64,000 bases of DNA from Hemileia vastatrix (taxonomy: Eukaryota; Basidiomycota; Pucciniomycetes; Pucciniales; Zaghouaniaceae): NCBI GenBank assembly GCA_030280995.1, contig JASXTE010000008.1:7211001-7275000 (forward strand), in the 5' to 3' direction. The notes beneath the pieces were generated by a model. The model made no database searches, had not been told where the DNA came from, and saw nothing but the letters and a program-made list of their open reading frames with translations. How positions within the stretch are numbered: the stretch's first letter is position 1; each line of letters opens with the position of its first letter. This document shows, piece by piece, positions 1-12,029 of the stretch. A program made the position numbers and the translations under genes.

Positions 1-64
1 GTTCCTCAGTTCACCCCTACAAGGGAGAACAAAGGCGCCAAAAATCAGGGCTCACACAAATCCT

Positions 65-2535
65 GTGGTAAGTAAATTACCCTCTCAGATTGAAAACTAT
101 ACTGATAATTACAATGTAGGTAATATTATTAATGTCAAATTTGTGCAGAAAACAGAGGAGGACTTAATAAAATTAGGTGTTAATATAGATATACCTGACT
201 TGTCTTTTGTCAATAACAACAGTAGTATTTATAATACAGTTAATCCTCAGTTGCCACCACTTACTAGTGAAATGAGAAGTTCACAAGAGAGTGAAAGAAT
301 TGAGAAGGAAGACATGGAGTATTTTAACAATAATCCAACTGTCCATAGAATTGTTTCAGCTTTGTTTAATTGAATGACTGATTGTGAGGAACAAACAGTT
401 AAGCTCAAAAGTGATACAATTTCATCCTGAACATTAAATATTTCTCAACTGGCAACATGTAATAAAGAATTGGAGAATGAACATTTGTCTCTAACTCTTA
501 AATATGATTCATTGAATAGTAAATATAATGAACTTTCAAACAAATTCTGTGATTTGGAAAAAGTGTATGAAACACAATTATTGACAACTGAATCAAGAAC
601 TATGTTATCTTTTGCCCAGACAAATCAAAGTTTCTATGAGCTACTACAAATATTGACTAAAATTGAGATTGAAACTGCCAATCTACTAATGAACCAGGAT
701 AATCATAAGTATACTCAATATAATAATAATACTTTAATTGGCAAAAGTGAATCTCATTCCTTCCCTATACCACCACAACTAAAACCATCTGGTGGTAGTG
801 TCAAATCTGAAAATTTAAGTCACAAATCCGTACAGGAGGAAATACAAGACCATTTATCAAGAGTAAATGAGTTATTGAATTTACCTAAGATTAGTGAAAT
901 AAAATCAAATCAGAAGAACTGGCCTAAGAAAGATCAGTACCCAACTTATGATGGGGAAACCAGCTCGGATTGGCAACATTTTATCCAAAGAATTGACAAT
1001 TTAAAATTCTCATATAAGTTACCAGATGAAGAAATAACATCAAAATTGATCTCTTCATTTGAGGATTTTGCTTTATTATGGTTTAAAGCTGTTTTGAATG
1101 AGGTTAAAGATTACTCTTGGGCTGAATGGAAACAACTAATTGAAAAAAAATTTGGGGGTTCTAAATTCAGACTCACTTGGCAGAGACTTTATGAGAAAAC
1201 TAGGTATAATCTGTTGAATGGTGACAAACCTATGGTGTTTTTAATGAATTTAAATAAAATATTAAAAGCCATTGAGCCTAATATGGATTTTAAATTATGG
1301 AAAGATAAGATAATAAATAAATTACCTATATCTGTCAGAGACATTGTTGTAGCTAGAACAATTAATGTTACTGAAAATTCTGACTTTATTAATATTTGCA
1401 ATGAAATATTACTAAACCATAAGTATGAAGCAAGGTATTCCACTTACAAACAAAATGTTGAACCTGTGAAAAATCAGAATTCAAAAACACTTCAGGAGAA
1501 GCAGAAAAAACCTACTGCACATGTAGTACCAAAAAAGTATGAAGCAAATACCTGTTATAAGTGTAACAAACCTTGGGTAAAAGGTCACAAATGTGAGAAG
1601 AAAATAAATATTGTTGAAAATCCACATGAATCTGAAATTGAAACAGAGAAAAGTAAAGATTCAAGTGATTATGACAGTAATATCTCATATAGTGATAAAA
1701 ATGAAGTCTGTATGTTGGAAGATTATTTGTCCATCTTTGAAAATCAAATATTAAATATGGACTCAAATGAATCTTTAATGAATTTTGAGGATGCTGAAAT
1801 CATTAAAGATATACAAGCTGATAACTTTAGAATGAAACCTATCACAGTTCCAGCTATCATTTCTGGTGAAAATGTTAATATAGTATTGGACACAGGAGCT
1901 GCTGGTTCTGTTGTTTCTACTAATACATTTCAGGAAAGTGATAGTGAATATAATTCTAAGCTTGAAACCCTTCAAAGTAAAAATTGAAGAGGTTTTGGAT
2001 CAGTACTACATCCCATTGGTAGATACAAAGCTGCTGTTTTCTTTAAACATCAACATGGTTATGTAAGAGTAACTTGTGACTTTGTAGTTATGGATAATAC
2101 TAACTGTATAATTGTTTTATCATTGGAAATAATATTCTGACTAAGTTTGGTGTGAAATTATACCCTGCTAATAACAATTTTACAATTGGCTTTTATGGTA
2201 AAAGGAAATTTAAAATAAATTCTTTTAACACAGTCTTACACATTGAGTCAGTAACAAATTTTCCGTGCAAAGGAAGAGAATCCAATGAGATGGAACTTCA
2301 GGAAACGGAAATTTCAAAAGCATCATTTGGCACTCAGATAAGTAAAACTGAGAAAAATAATATTTTGAACTTAATTAAAGCTTTTCCAATGGCTTTTTCA
2401 CATGGTACAAATGAACTTGGCCTTGTAAAAGATCATGAAATGAAGATTAGTTTAACCTGTGATATGGATAATATTCCTGCTAGTCTTAAAAAGAAACCAT
2501 ACCCTGCTTCACCAATGAAGAGGAAATACATATAG
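65..2535 (+). pseudogene. G1 gag-protease pseudogene
   Basis: Reading frame in pieces: 65-373, a long open stretch 470-1987, then 2152-2535. The 470-1987 part encodes a Gag with a capsid-like region (motif SDWQHFIQRIDNLK near 967-1008), an atypical zinc knuckle CYKCNKPWVKGHKC near 1552-1593 (spacing CxxC...GHxC) and the start of an aspartic protease (VLDTGAAGS near 1885-1911). The stop at 1985-1987 replaces a Trp codon that is intact in G3 and G2. A frameshift near 2105 and a TAG at 2533 break the rest. Gag packages element RNA and the protease would cut the polyprotein. Not functional as it stands. Confidence 0.85.
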
Positions 2536-2832
2536 GATAATATTAAGATATTATTAAAAATGAAAATTCTTGAAAAGGTTTAAACTACACCAAAATATTG
2601 TGTAATATCACCAGTGCTAATTTCTTATGATCAAGATAAAGCAAGACTGTGCGGTGATTATAGAGCATTAAATACATTTACAGTAGATGATATTTATCCC
2701 TTGCAAAGGATTGCCTCTATACATGCTACCCTTAAAGGTGCTAAATATATAAGTTTCCTAGATGGAAATAAAGGGTACCATCAAATTCCTGTTGAAAAGA
2801 ATTCACAGAACTTTTTGTTGATAACAGTATAT
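2536..2832 (+). pseudogene. G1 reverse transcriptase stub
   Basis: Encodes only the N-terminal fingers and palm of a gypsy RT: the CGDYRALN motif near 2650-2673 and the DGNKGYHQIP motif near 2761-2790. The sequence then stops matching RT at about 2832 and continues as integrase. The catalytic YxDD region, thumb, connection and RNase H are gone. A stop (TAA at 2581-2583) interrupts the start, where G3 has a Glu codon. The deletion junction has a short repeat (aaca/agtatatg), consistent with microhomology-mediated loss. Confidence 0.85.
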
Positions 2833-4159
2833 GTCATGATGATATATTAGAAGGTCATTTTGAATACCATAAAACATTAAACAGAGTAAAAAACACAGCT
2901 TGGTGGATTAACATGCCTGAGGATGTTTAAAAATATGTTGAGACATGTGATTCTTGCCAAAAATCTAAAAGATTAACAGGCAAAAGAGCTGGTTTATTAC
3001 AACAAATTGAGCAAACAAAAGCTCCATGGGAAATAATTAACATGGACTTTGTAACAGGTTTTCCAATAGCAGGGAATAAGAGTTATAACTCCTGGTGGGT
3101 AATTGTAGATAGATTTACAAAGATGTGTAAATTTATTCCTACCCACAAAGAGATTTCTGCAAAGGACTTAGCTTTTTATGGTGGACACAAATGTTAAAAA
3201 TAGCAGGTTTCCCCAAAGCAATAGTTTCTGACAGAGATCCTAAATTTACTTCTGAGTTCTGGACATCACTTATGGATGTTTCAGGGTGTCAATTAAAAAT
3301 TTCTACAACAAACCATCCACAAACTGATGGGCTAGCAGAAAGAATGATACAAACTTTAGAAGATATGATAAGAAGATATTGTGCTTTTGGTCTTAACTTT
3401 AAAGACAATGACAAATTCACTCATGATTGGGTAACCCTTATCCCAGGTTTAGAATTTTCATACAATAGTACAGTACATTCTGTCACTGGCAAAAATCCAT
3501 TTTAGTTATGGTTGGGTTATGTACCTAATACCCCTGCTAAAACTCTTAATAAATTACCTAGATTTAACATCCATCCAGGTACTAAATCTTTTCTTAAGAT
3601 GCAAGAATTATGCATAAAACATGCTCAAGAATGTATAAATAAGGCGTTTGAGTATGAGAAGAAAAGATGGGATAAAGCACATAAAGAACAAATTTTCAAA
3701 GAGGGTGATGAAGTCCTTATTTCTACACTAAATTTTAATTTAAATGGTAATGTTAAATTGAAGGATCCATTCATTGGACCATTTGTAGTTAAAAAGATGG
3801 TTGGTAACAATGCTGTTGAGGTTATTCTATATGCACTATATGATAGAAAACATCCAGTATTTCTTCTTTCTCTTATAAAGCCATACCATTCTAATGATAC
3901 TTCTCTATTTCCAAGAAGATCAGGAATGCATAAACAGCAACCTGAAGAAATAGTTGAAAAGGCAAAAATTGAAAAGATACTTAAAAAGAGACACCTTACT
4001 AAAGAAAAGGGAGTTGAGTATCTATTAAGATTTAAAAATAAATCAAGTGAATATGACCAGTGCATTCCAGAAAATGAAATCTCTGATCTTAAAAATCTCT
4101 TGAAAAAACTTAAATCAAAAAAATACTGTTTATTCAGTATATGTATTATAGAAATTTAA
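2833..4159 (+). pseudogene. G1 integrase and chromodomain-like tail, broken
   Basis: Integrase in order: HHCC zinc-binding region (CHDDILEGHFEYHKTL... CDSCQKSK, about 2838-2970) with an internal TAA where G3 has Gln; catalytic core with Asp in NMDFVTGFP (near 3041), Asp in SDRDPKF (near 3229) and Glu in TLEDMIRRY (near 3355); then the C-terminal region, from 3512. The last 60 residues (motifs EKILKKRHLTKEKG and EYLLRFKNKSSEYD) resemble the degenerate chromodomain found at the end of chromovirus integrases. A one-base frameshift near 3175 and a TAG at 3503-3505 (Glu in relatives) break it. Confidence 0.85.
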
Positions 4160-4233
4160 AAAATTTTCTATTCACTCCTTACTTTTATTAAAATGTCTTA
4201 AAATTTTTTTATTGTTTTTTTTGGGTTAGGGAG

Positions 4234-5409
4234 TGTCAGCCTAGATATCCCTAGAACTGAGTATTTCTTATACTTAAAATAAGATAACCTTAAGTACATT
4301 AAGCTTATATATTAAAAATAAGGTTAAAAAATAATATATATGATTATATTACATATATATATAATTATTACACTATTATATAACTTATAGTAGTTTAAAT
4401 AGCTTATCCATAGCCTAATAATACTTATTAAGGTGTTAATGGAGTCATAATATACTTATCTTGAGTGATATTAAGTAATTATTTACATACATAAGCTTAT
4501 ATGTATACATAAATCTCATATTCAGTGAAATATGCAGTATATTATGTATATTTAGGTATATAAGTGGGTTTTAGCCTCTTAATAGCCTATAACCTTTGTT
4601 TTTCTGCTTATTTTAGGTGATATGGACGTATCCAGTGGACTCACTATGCCTACAGAAGCATGAACATCTATTTCAGGCGCATACACTCAGTCTGGACAAC
4701 TTACTCTGCTTCCTTGGATGGATATTCACGGATTTATGTGTTGGGAGGTCATTGCTGGGTTAATATGGATGCTTGGGGATGTTATTGGTGGCTTGTACAT
4801 TTAATTTTTTTTCCTTTATATGCTTTGGGTTTCATTATATTCCCTTTAGATTAGTTATTTTACCTGTTTCTTTATGGTATCCACTTTTATCTGGATTTTC
4901 TATTTATGGTATGGGTCTGTGTTATCATTAATTGTGATTGAGGGTCCTTACTGTAGGTCTGGGTGTTGAATCTGCTTTAAGTGGATGCCATGGGGAGGTG
5001 ATGGGCCCTCACAGTGCTGTAATTGCCGGGGATAGCAGTGACATCATCTGGATTGAAGGTCTGTGCACTCCAGTGGATTTTGGTATAAGTAAGGGAGGAT
5101 TTTGACAGTTATTGGACATCATTCACTTACTACAATTCAAAAAAATATTACAGCACAATTATTAGCAGTTAGAAATATATTATAAAGCCATTATAAATTG
5201 ATATTATATTTATATAAGCTATAACTATATTATATTCATCTATTTTCCACCACTAGCACGCATTTAAATCCAAGTATTGTGAGTTTTATTTGAGTATAAC
5301 TATTTTATTAGTCTTCCTTTGAGGTTTAATCACTAAATAATTTATTAAAAATTAGTAGGACCATTAATAAATACTATTAAATCATACTTAAATACTAGAT
5401 ACACTGACA
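4234..5409 (+). repeat. LTR1, 3' LTR of G1
   Basis: Starts TGTCAG and ends CTGACA, 1176 bp, directly after a short polypurine stretch (gggttagggag). The split minus-strand copy at 33096-37968 and the truncated copy at 19361-20119 are homologous along the shared length, which confirms the boundaries. Short hydrophobic open frames occur in all copies but not in a conserved frame, so it is treated as non-coding. Immediately after the LTR comes family 2 gag sequence. Confidence 0.88.
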
Positions 5410-5410
5410 G

Positions 5411-7523
5411 AAAACCTCAAGCTGAGGTTAAGGATAGACTGTCTAGAAGACAAGGTAAGAAAAATAGAGTCTTTTCTTCAAGAGAAGAAGAAGCCTCTTC
5501 CTCCAAAAGCCCTACCACAAATGGCCCCCCAGCAACAAGAAAAGTTGGAAGTCTCAAAGTGGCAGTGGGATTAGCTGAACAGCCAGTTGGATTATCTGTC
5601 CCAACAGCAACAGCAACAAGCACCTCAGGCAGGTCCTTCAAGAACAAATCAGTTCAATCCAACACCTCCTCATCCCTATCAAGGAGGAAGAAGGAGAAAG
5701 AACAACCACATCCAAGTCTTTCCCAAGCCATGGTAAGCCCCTCTATTGAATCTCAAGTACCAATTCTTGTAACTGATTCAGTTTCTTCAGTTAATTCTGG
5801 AAGAGGAGATGAGACTGTGAGACCTGTAGAGGCTGAGAACAGTAGACAAATTGCTCAAATTTCAAATGTATCTAGTCCATTACTTCTAATTGCTACTTAA
5901 ATGATAAATCCTGATATGGCTATAATTTATGAAACACTTGAGCCTGAGTTTTATGAGAGTCTGGAAAGTTACTCTGTTTCCTTATTGAGAAACACTCCAG
6001 ATGTAGCTAAAATTAATGATGAATATTTGAGGGATATTATTGCTAAACAAAATCATACAATGAACAACATGCAATTGACTCACATATATAATAGTTTGTT
6101 AACTGAACAGGGTTGTCAAGCATTGAGGAGTGAGTTACAGAGAGTTTCTGATGATTTGTTTCATTACAAAGCAACCCATTAAAAGAAAGTTGCTTTATGG
6201 CTAAATATCAAAAATGATTTGTATAAACTGAAAGTACTGTATCTACCTGTTGCCTGGAGCTAGAGGTAGATAAGATGAACCTGAAAAGATTGAGTGATCA
6301 CTATTTATCTTTTCAAAATAAATCCCAGTTATCTTTTGCAACAGTCAATGACAGTTTATCTAGTCTTCCAAGAGTGAAAACCAGACTAACAACCATTGAA
6401 GAAAAATTGAATTCATTGTTTAATGATCAAAAGTATTCTGCAACTTCTTTGAAGGAACATAGCTCCAAGTTTACCTTTTGCTAGTTTATCTAAAGTAAAA
6501 TTAGATTCAGAAATGCCTGTTAATACCACAGAGTTTCCATCAAAACTGGATGATGCACCAGGATCTTCTACAGAAGTATTAAACAATGATATTACTGCAC
6601 AATTAGAGAAGTTACAGCTGCTTATTACTCAGAAAGAAGCTAATACTAAGGAGGCTACTTCAAATCAAAAGAATTGGCCAAAACTTGACCAGTACCCAAC
6701 ATTTGATGGTGATTCTTCTTCTGATTGGCAGCAATTCATTTGCAGAATTGTTAACTTAAAAAATTCTTACAAACTCCCAGATGAGGAAATTGTGTCTAAG
6801 TTAATTTTCTTGTTTACCAATGTTGCCCTAATATGGTATGAATCTGTTCTCCTGGATAGGAATGACTACTCATGGGAAGATTGGAAAAAATTGATTAAAG
6901 CACAATTTGGTGGCTCCAAGTTCAGGATGGCTCAAGAAAGGCAGTATGAGGAAACTAGATATAGCTCTTCCACTGATAAACTTATTGAGTTCTTAATGAA
7001 ACTTGTAAAAATCTTGAGGGCAATGGACCCAAATATGGAGTTTGAGTTATGGAAGGACAGGATCCTTTATAAATTGCCAATGTCTTTGAGAGACTTGATA
7101 GTGGCTAGGACTGAGTTCTCCAGAGAACCTTCTTCTTTCATTAATACTTGAAATGAGATCCTTCTTAACAACAAGTATGATTCCAGAAGATTCATTCCTA
7201 GGACCCCTTTGGAGAACCCCTCCACTTACCAACAGAAACCTCTGGAAAAGGTTGGTAAACCTTCTGCCCCTGTTGCGCCAAAAAAGTATGCAATAAACAC
7301 TTGCTTCAAGTGCAACAAGCCTTTTCAGAAAGGCCATGTTTGTGACAAGAGGATAAATCTTGTTGAACAAACTGAGGAGCAGGCTGATGACACAATAGAA
7401 CTGGATGATACTTCAAGTGATTGTGCCAGCAATATTTCATATGAATCTCAACAAGAAATCTTGATGCTGGAAGAAGATATTCATTATTTAAATACTATTT
7501 ATATTGATAATAATGATTTTTAA
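5411..7523 (+). pseudogene. G2 gag pseudogene
   Basis: Family 2 Gag broken into segments 5559-5900, 5901-6182, 6275-6484, 6513-7151 and 7209-7523. Visible parts are a Ser/Pro-rich N-terminal region, a coiled-coil-like middle, the capsid motif SSDWQQFICRIVNLKNSYKL near 6717-6776 and the atypical zinc knuckle CFKCNKPFQKGHVC near 7303-7344. Acidic residues follow the knuckle. The stop at 7149-7151 and earlier stops interrupt it. G5 carries the homologous region on the minus strand with different breaks. Confidence 0.82.
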
Positions 7524-8282
7524 AGTTGAGGATGCTGAGATCATAAGCAACATTGAGGATAACTTAATTGATATTGCCTCTCTCAAAGCACCAGTCTTGA
7601 TCAATGGAAGCAGCATTGAAGTTGTTCTGGATTCTGGAGCTGGAGGAGGTGTAGTATCTGTAAAAGCACTTGCTTCAGTGGATCAAGACTATAAATCAAA
7701 AATTATGCCTATCACTTCTGAAAATTGGAGAGGTTATGGCTCTGTTTTGTCCCCCATTGGTAAATACAAAGCAACAGTGTTTTTTAAATATAACCATGGT
7801 TTTGTAAGAGCTATTTGTGATTTTGTTGTCATGAAAAATGATAATTGAAACAGTTGCTTTATCATAGGAAGTGACATTTTAACCAAATGTGGCATAAAAT
7901 TAGATCCTTCAATTCAATGCTTCACAATGGGGATAAATGGGAAGAGAAAATTAAAATTTCCTCCCCCAAAAAATTGTTAAACCCAGAATTTAACACATGT
8001 AATTCTGTGATTCAATATAAAGGAAGGTCTACAAAGGAAATGCATGCTCTTATGTCTGAAATTGACAATGCTTCTTTTGGAGAACAACTTTCTGGTGAGG
8101 ATAAAGATTCCATCATTAAATTGATTAAATCTTTTCCTATGGCCTTTGCTCATGGGTCAGAAGAACTAGGATTAGTTAAGGAAGAAATGAAACTTTCATT
8201 ATGTTGTCCATTAACTGATATACCACCTAGTTTGAAGAAGAAGCCTTACCCTGCTTCTACCACAAAGAGAAAAGATATTTAG
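7504..8282 (+). pseudogene. G2 aspartic protease and linker to RT
   Basis: Retroviral-type aspartic protease with the active-site motif VVLDSGAGGGVVS near 7621-7659 (DSG here, DTG in family 1), followed by the NWRGYGSVLSPIG motif. The frame closes at a TGA at 7846-7848. A second stretch, 7887-8282, continues the protease C-terminus and the region before RT, ending with the ASTTKRKDI motif and a TAG where a Glu codon is expected. The DSG residues are kept, but stops separate it from Gag and RT. Confidence 0.8.
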
Positions 8283-8300
8283 GATAATATCTCTGCCCTT

Positions 8301-9677
8301 TTGAAAATAAATATTATTGAAAAGGTTGTTGAAACACCTAAATATTGTGTTATCTCACCTGTCCTAATTTCTTATGAGAAAGATAAAGACAGGTTATGTG
8401 GTGATTATAGAGAATTGAATACTTATACTGTTGATTATATCTACCCTTTACCTAGAATTAGCTCTATACATGCTACCTTACAAAGTGCTAAATATATAAG
8501 CTGCTTGGATGGTAACAAGGGATATCACCAGGTACCTGTTGAGAGGAATTCCCAGAATTTTCTGGTGATTGCTACTCATATGGGTATTTATAACTATCTT
8601 AGGATGCCATTTGGTCCTAAAAATGCCCCTTCAGTTTTTCTAAAAGTTATGAATAACACATTCCATAAGGAGATGATTGAAGGATGGCTGATGGTTTATA
8701 TTGATGATATCATTATATTCTCTAAAACATTTGAGGTCCATCTCAACCACCTGTGTAAAGTGTTCCACAAAATGGATGAAATAAATATGACACTTGCTTT
8801 GAAGAAATTCAAATTTGGTTTTCATTCCTTAAAAGTGCTGGGTCATGTTGATTCAGGGTTACAGATATGTGTTGACCAAAAAAAAGTGGCAGCTATACAG
8901 CAGGTGAAGGCTCCTACCACGGTTAGAGAGCTCCAGAGTTTTTTGGGAATGTGTGGATACTATAGACATTATATTAAAAATTACCAAGTCATAGCTTTAC
9001 CCCTTACCCAACTGACTAGAAAGGATGTTGCTTTTGTCTGGAATAGTGAAAGACAGAGAGCTTTTGACACTATGAAACACTGTTTGATGTCAGCACCAAT
9101 TCATGCTTTACCTGAATTTAATCAAATATTTGTTTTGTACACTGATGCCAGTTTTATTGGTCTTGGTTCTTCCCTCCACCAAAAACAAGTGATGAATGAT
9201 AAATTATCAGAAGTAGTAATTTTTTATATTTCAAGAACCTTGAGAAATAGTGAATTGAAATATGGTTCCACTCAGCTTGAATGTTTATCCATATTGTGGG
9301 CTCTAGAAAAGCTACATTATTATCTAGATGACCAAAAATTTGAACTTGTTAATGACTGCAGTGCAGTTAAATCCCTTTTAAACTTGAAAACACCTAACAG
9401 ACATATGTTCAGATGGCAGTTAGCTGTTCAGGAATACAGAGGAAGAATGAAAATTATTCATAGGGCTTGTATTGTTCACTTAATTGTGGATGTGTTATCA
9501 AGTTTACCTTTACCAAATGAAGACTCTAATCCTGCATATGATCCTGAGGATGAAATTATTCATATTTATGGGATATATGTGGTTGATATGGAGGAAGAGC
9601 TATTACAGCTTATTCTGGATTCATATGATAAGGACACTGACTTGAAAAAGTTATGCATCATATTAAATGATCCATGA
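8301..9677 (+). CDS. G2 reverse transcriptase-RNase H, open 458-residue frame
   Basis: The least damaged pol segment in the window. RT motifs in order: CGDYRELN (near 8398), DGNKGYHQVP (near 8509), MPFGPKNAPSVF (near 8605) and the catalytic YIDDIIIF (near 8698). RNase H follows with Asp in LYTDAS (near 9138), Glu in TQLECLS (near 9271), Asp in NDCSAVKS (near 9352; the usual T before D is N) and a C-terminal Asp in DVLSSLP. No stop interrupts the block. It is bounded by a stop upstream at 8281 and by degraded sequence after 9677, so it is a domain inside a broken polyprotein. Enzyme activity is possible but not shown. Confidence 0.85.
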   Translation: MKINIIEKVVETPKYCVISPVLISYEKDKDRLCGDYRELNTYTVDYIYPLPRISSIHATLQSAKYISCLDGNKGYHQVPVERNSQNFLVIATHMGIYNYLRMPFGPKNAPSVFLKVMNNTFHKEMIEGWLMVYIDDIIIFSKTFEVHLNHLCKVFHKMDEINMTLALKKFKFGFHSLKVLGHVDSGLQICVDQKKVAAIQQVKAPTTVRELQSFLGMCGYYRHYIKNYQVIALPLTQLTRKDVAFVWNSERQRAFDTMKHCLMSAPIHALPEFNQIFVLYTDASFIGLGSSLHQKQVMNDKLSEVVIFYISRTLRNSELKYGSTQLECLSILWALEKLHYYLDDQKFELVNDCSAVKSLLNLKTPNRHMFRWQLAVQEYRGRMKIIHRACIVHLIVDVLSSLPLPNEDSNPAYDPEDEIIHIYGIYVVDMEEELLQLILDSYDKDTDLKKLCIILNDP

Positions 9678-11136
9678 ATGCTTCAATACAAGCATTAATT
9701 TAAACCCTTCCAACAAAGTACCAAAAGGCTTTGGAGAAAGGTAAATTTTCAATTGATGAAGGATATTTATAATATAGAAGAAAGTTGAGTAATGTCACAG
9801 TTATTCCTCCTACTATGAAAGAAATCATCTTGAAAATTTGTCATGATGGCATATTAGCTGGACATTTTGATCTTGAAAAAACAATGATCAGAATTAAAAA
9901 CACTGCTTGGTGGGTTAATATGTCTGAAGACACCAAATTATATGTTGAATCTTGTGACTCTTGCCTAAAATCAAAAAGATTGACTGGTAAGAGAGCTGGA
10001 TTAATGCATCATATTGAACCTCCTGATGCACCATGGCAGATAATAAACATGGATTTTGTAACAGGATTACCTATTGCTAGAAAAGAAAGTTATAACTCTT
10101 ATTGGGTTATTGTGGACGGATTCACTAAAATGTGTAAGTTTACCCTACTCACAAGGATTTTTCCAATAAAGAATTAGCTTTCTTATGGTGGTCTCACATG
10201 TTTAATACTGCTGGTTTCCTAAAGCCATAATCTCTGACAAAGACCCTAAATTTACTTCTGAATTTTTGGATGTCCCTGATGGATGTTTGTGGTTATGATC
10301 TGAAACTATCTACTGCCCATCACCCTCAGAATGATGGATTAGCTGAAAGAATGATTCAGACTTTAGAGGAAATGATAAGAAGGTACTGTGCCTTTGGCCT
10401 TGAGTATAAAGACAATGACAGATTCACTCATGATTGGGTTACCTTACTTCCTGGGTTGGAATTTGCTTATAACAGCACTGTTCATTCTGTTACTCAAAGA
10501 AAGCCTTTTGAGCTCTGGCTTGGATATGTTCCAAATACTCCTGCCCGAATTCTCAATAATAAAATACCTAAATTGGATTTACATCCTGGTGTAAAATCTT
10601 TTCTTCAAATGCAACAACTTTGCAGAAGTCATGCTCAAAAATGTATTGAAAGATCATTTGAATATGAGAAGAAGAGATGGGACAAATCCCATAAAGAATA
10701 CACTTTTAAAAAGGGTGATGAGGTGTTGATTTCTACAGTCCACTTCAATTTACAAGGTAATAATAAATTGAAAGACCCATTTGTTGGTCCATTTGTTGTA
10801 AGAAGAATGGTTGGTGATAATTCTGTTGAAGTTATTTTGTATTCTCCATAAGACAGAAAACATCCTGTTTTTCCAATATCTCTTTTAAAACCTTATACAT
10901 CCAATAGTGATTTATTTCCCAAAAGGAGGGGAAGACCAAAAAAGACCCCTAATGAAATCACTGAGAGAGCAGAAATTGATAAAACTCTAAATGACAGAAT
11001 AGTTACTGCTGAAAAAGGTACAGAATACTTATTGAGATTCAAGAATAAATCTTCTGAATATGATTTTTGGATACCTGGGAAGGTGATATCTAACCTTCCT
11101 ACTCTGCCAAAGAAATATAAAAAGAAAAAATCATAG
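9678..11136 (+). pseudogene. G2 integrase and chromodomain-like tail, broken
   Basis: HHCC region near 9837-9972 (CHDGILAGHFD... CDSCLKSK), first catalytic Asp in NMDFVTGLP near 10050, second in the SDKDPKF segment near 10235 (SDRDP in relatives), Glu in TLEEMIRRY near 10362. Frames are 9785-10177 and 10270-10851, with frameshifts between them and a TAA at 10849-10851. A chromodomain-like tail (KTLNDRIVTAEKGTEYLLRF) continues to about 11136. It would insert element cDNA, but the frameshifts rule out an intact product. Confidence 0.82.
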
Positions 11137-11167
11137 CATTTTTTATTGCTTTTTTAGAGTGAGGGAG

Positions 11168-12029
11168 TGTCAGCCAGGCTGCTAGACTTACCTAATGAAA
11201 TAATTAATTATTTACTGGATGAATCCACACCTTATTATTTTAATTATTTAAGTGAAATAATTAATTATTTACTGAATGAAGCCACACCTTATTATTTTAA
11301 TTATTTAATTCTAAATTAGTTACATTAAAATTACTTTTAATAAATTAACTAATTACAGAATGATAAAATTAAATGAATAATTAAAATTAAATATAAAATT
11401 GTCCCTTATATTTTTATTCTCTAACACCATGCTCATTTGACAGGTTGGAAGAAATTAAGATTTATATTAAAAAATAGATTTCAAATTAAAATAAAATTTT
11501 AATATTCAAATAAAAATAAATATATACAAAAAATTCAAATTTCTTATTTAGAATTGACTTCTACAGTAAATATTATATAAATTGATGTATTTCTGACATA
11601 CTCTGCAAATACATCTTTTTGATGCTTTCTTTTCAGAACAACTTTATTATTTGAAAATTCTCCTTCTGGAACAATCTTTTTCTCTCTCTCTCATACTACT
11701 GTTTTTAGAATTTCATTGCAGTGTTTTTGTCCCTCCTTTGTCCATATAAGGCCTCTCTCTTGGCTGTTTCTTACTCATTCATTTACTTAATTTTTTTATT
11801 ACAACTATTTACAATTCTTCTATTACTATCTATTATTGCCCTAGTATTTACATTAAATGTAATTCTAACTCATTATTTTTAATAATAATCAAACTCCTTA
11901 CCTCTTATTATTGAGTAAATAATCTTTAAGATAGGAAAATACATACTTGAGTTTGAAGCCCTTAAAAACCATTGTTACCGCCATTGGACCTCCCTATAAA
12001 ACCTTCTAGACTTGAAAGAAACCTTGACA
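11168..12029 (+). repeat. LTR2, 3' LTR of G2
   Basis: Begins TGTCAGCC after the polypurine tract and ends CTTGACA, 862 bp. The same ends are seen in the minus-strand copy at 44965-45744 (780 bp). LTR1 and LTR2 share only the first eight bases TGTCAGCC and then diverge. An imperfect direct repeat near the start (aattaattatttactgraTGAA) accounts for part of the length difference from other copies. Confidence 0.87.
11743..11751 (+). promoter_or_regulatory. Probable TATA box of LTR2
   Basis: CATATAAGG followed by CCTCTC. The same block (CCTATATAAGGCC or TATATAAAGGCC) stands at the equivalent position in the minus-strand LTR2 copies near 18130 and 45222-45233. Conservation among diverged LTRs suggests the LTR promoter TATA element. 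No transcript data. Confidence 0.5.

Larger units (their letters stand above)
1..5409 (+). mobile_element. G1: Ty3/gypsy chromovirus, family 1, 5' end outside window
   Basis: Remains of an LTR retrotransposon read left to right: gag, protease, a stub of reverse transcriptase, integrase, chromodomain-like tail, polypurine tract and 3' LTR. The 5' LTR and leader lie beyond the left edge. Compared with the related minus-strand element G3, about 1.7 kb is missing at position 2832, where RT jumps directly into the integrase zinc-binding region, so RNase H is absent. Several stops and frameshifts break the rest. It is non-autonomous. Its 3' LTR ends inside the gag of G2, so G1 probably inserted into G2; the other flank needed to confirm a target duplication is outside the window. 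Confidence 0.9.
5410..12029 (+). mobile_element. G2: Ty3/gypsy chromovirus, family 2, 5'-truncated here
   Basis: Body homologous to the minus-strand element G5 but beginning only at the position that corresponds to about 43730 in G5. Its 5' LTR, leader and Gag start are not adjacent; they may lie left of G1 outside the window. Order: gag, protease, RT, RNase H, integrase, chromodomain-like tail, polypurine tract (agagtgagggag) and 3' LTR2. RT-RNase H is one long open frame, while gag and integrase carry stops. The right LTR edge joins Harbinger sequence (Harb4), so G2 probably landed inside that transposon. Confidence 0.9.

Noticed and set aside
4660..4854. Hydrophobic protein encoded in LTR1
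   Set aside because: Similar sequence occurs in all LTR1 copies (19384-19637, 33570-33854) but the open frame differs between copies.
1..12029. Repeat-induced point mutation as the cause of the broken retrotransposon genes
   Set aside because: Some stops fit C:G to T:A change (1985-1987, near 2929), but others are GAG to TAG or GAA to TAA transversions (2533, 2581, 3503) when compared with G3, so no clean signature is seen.
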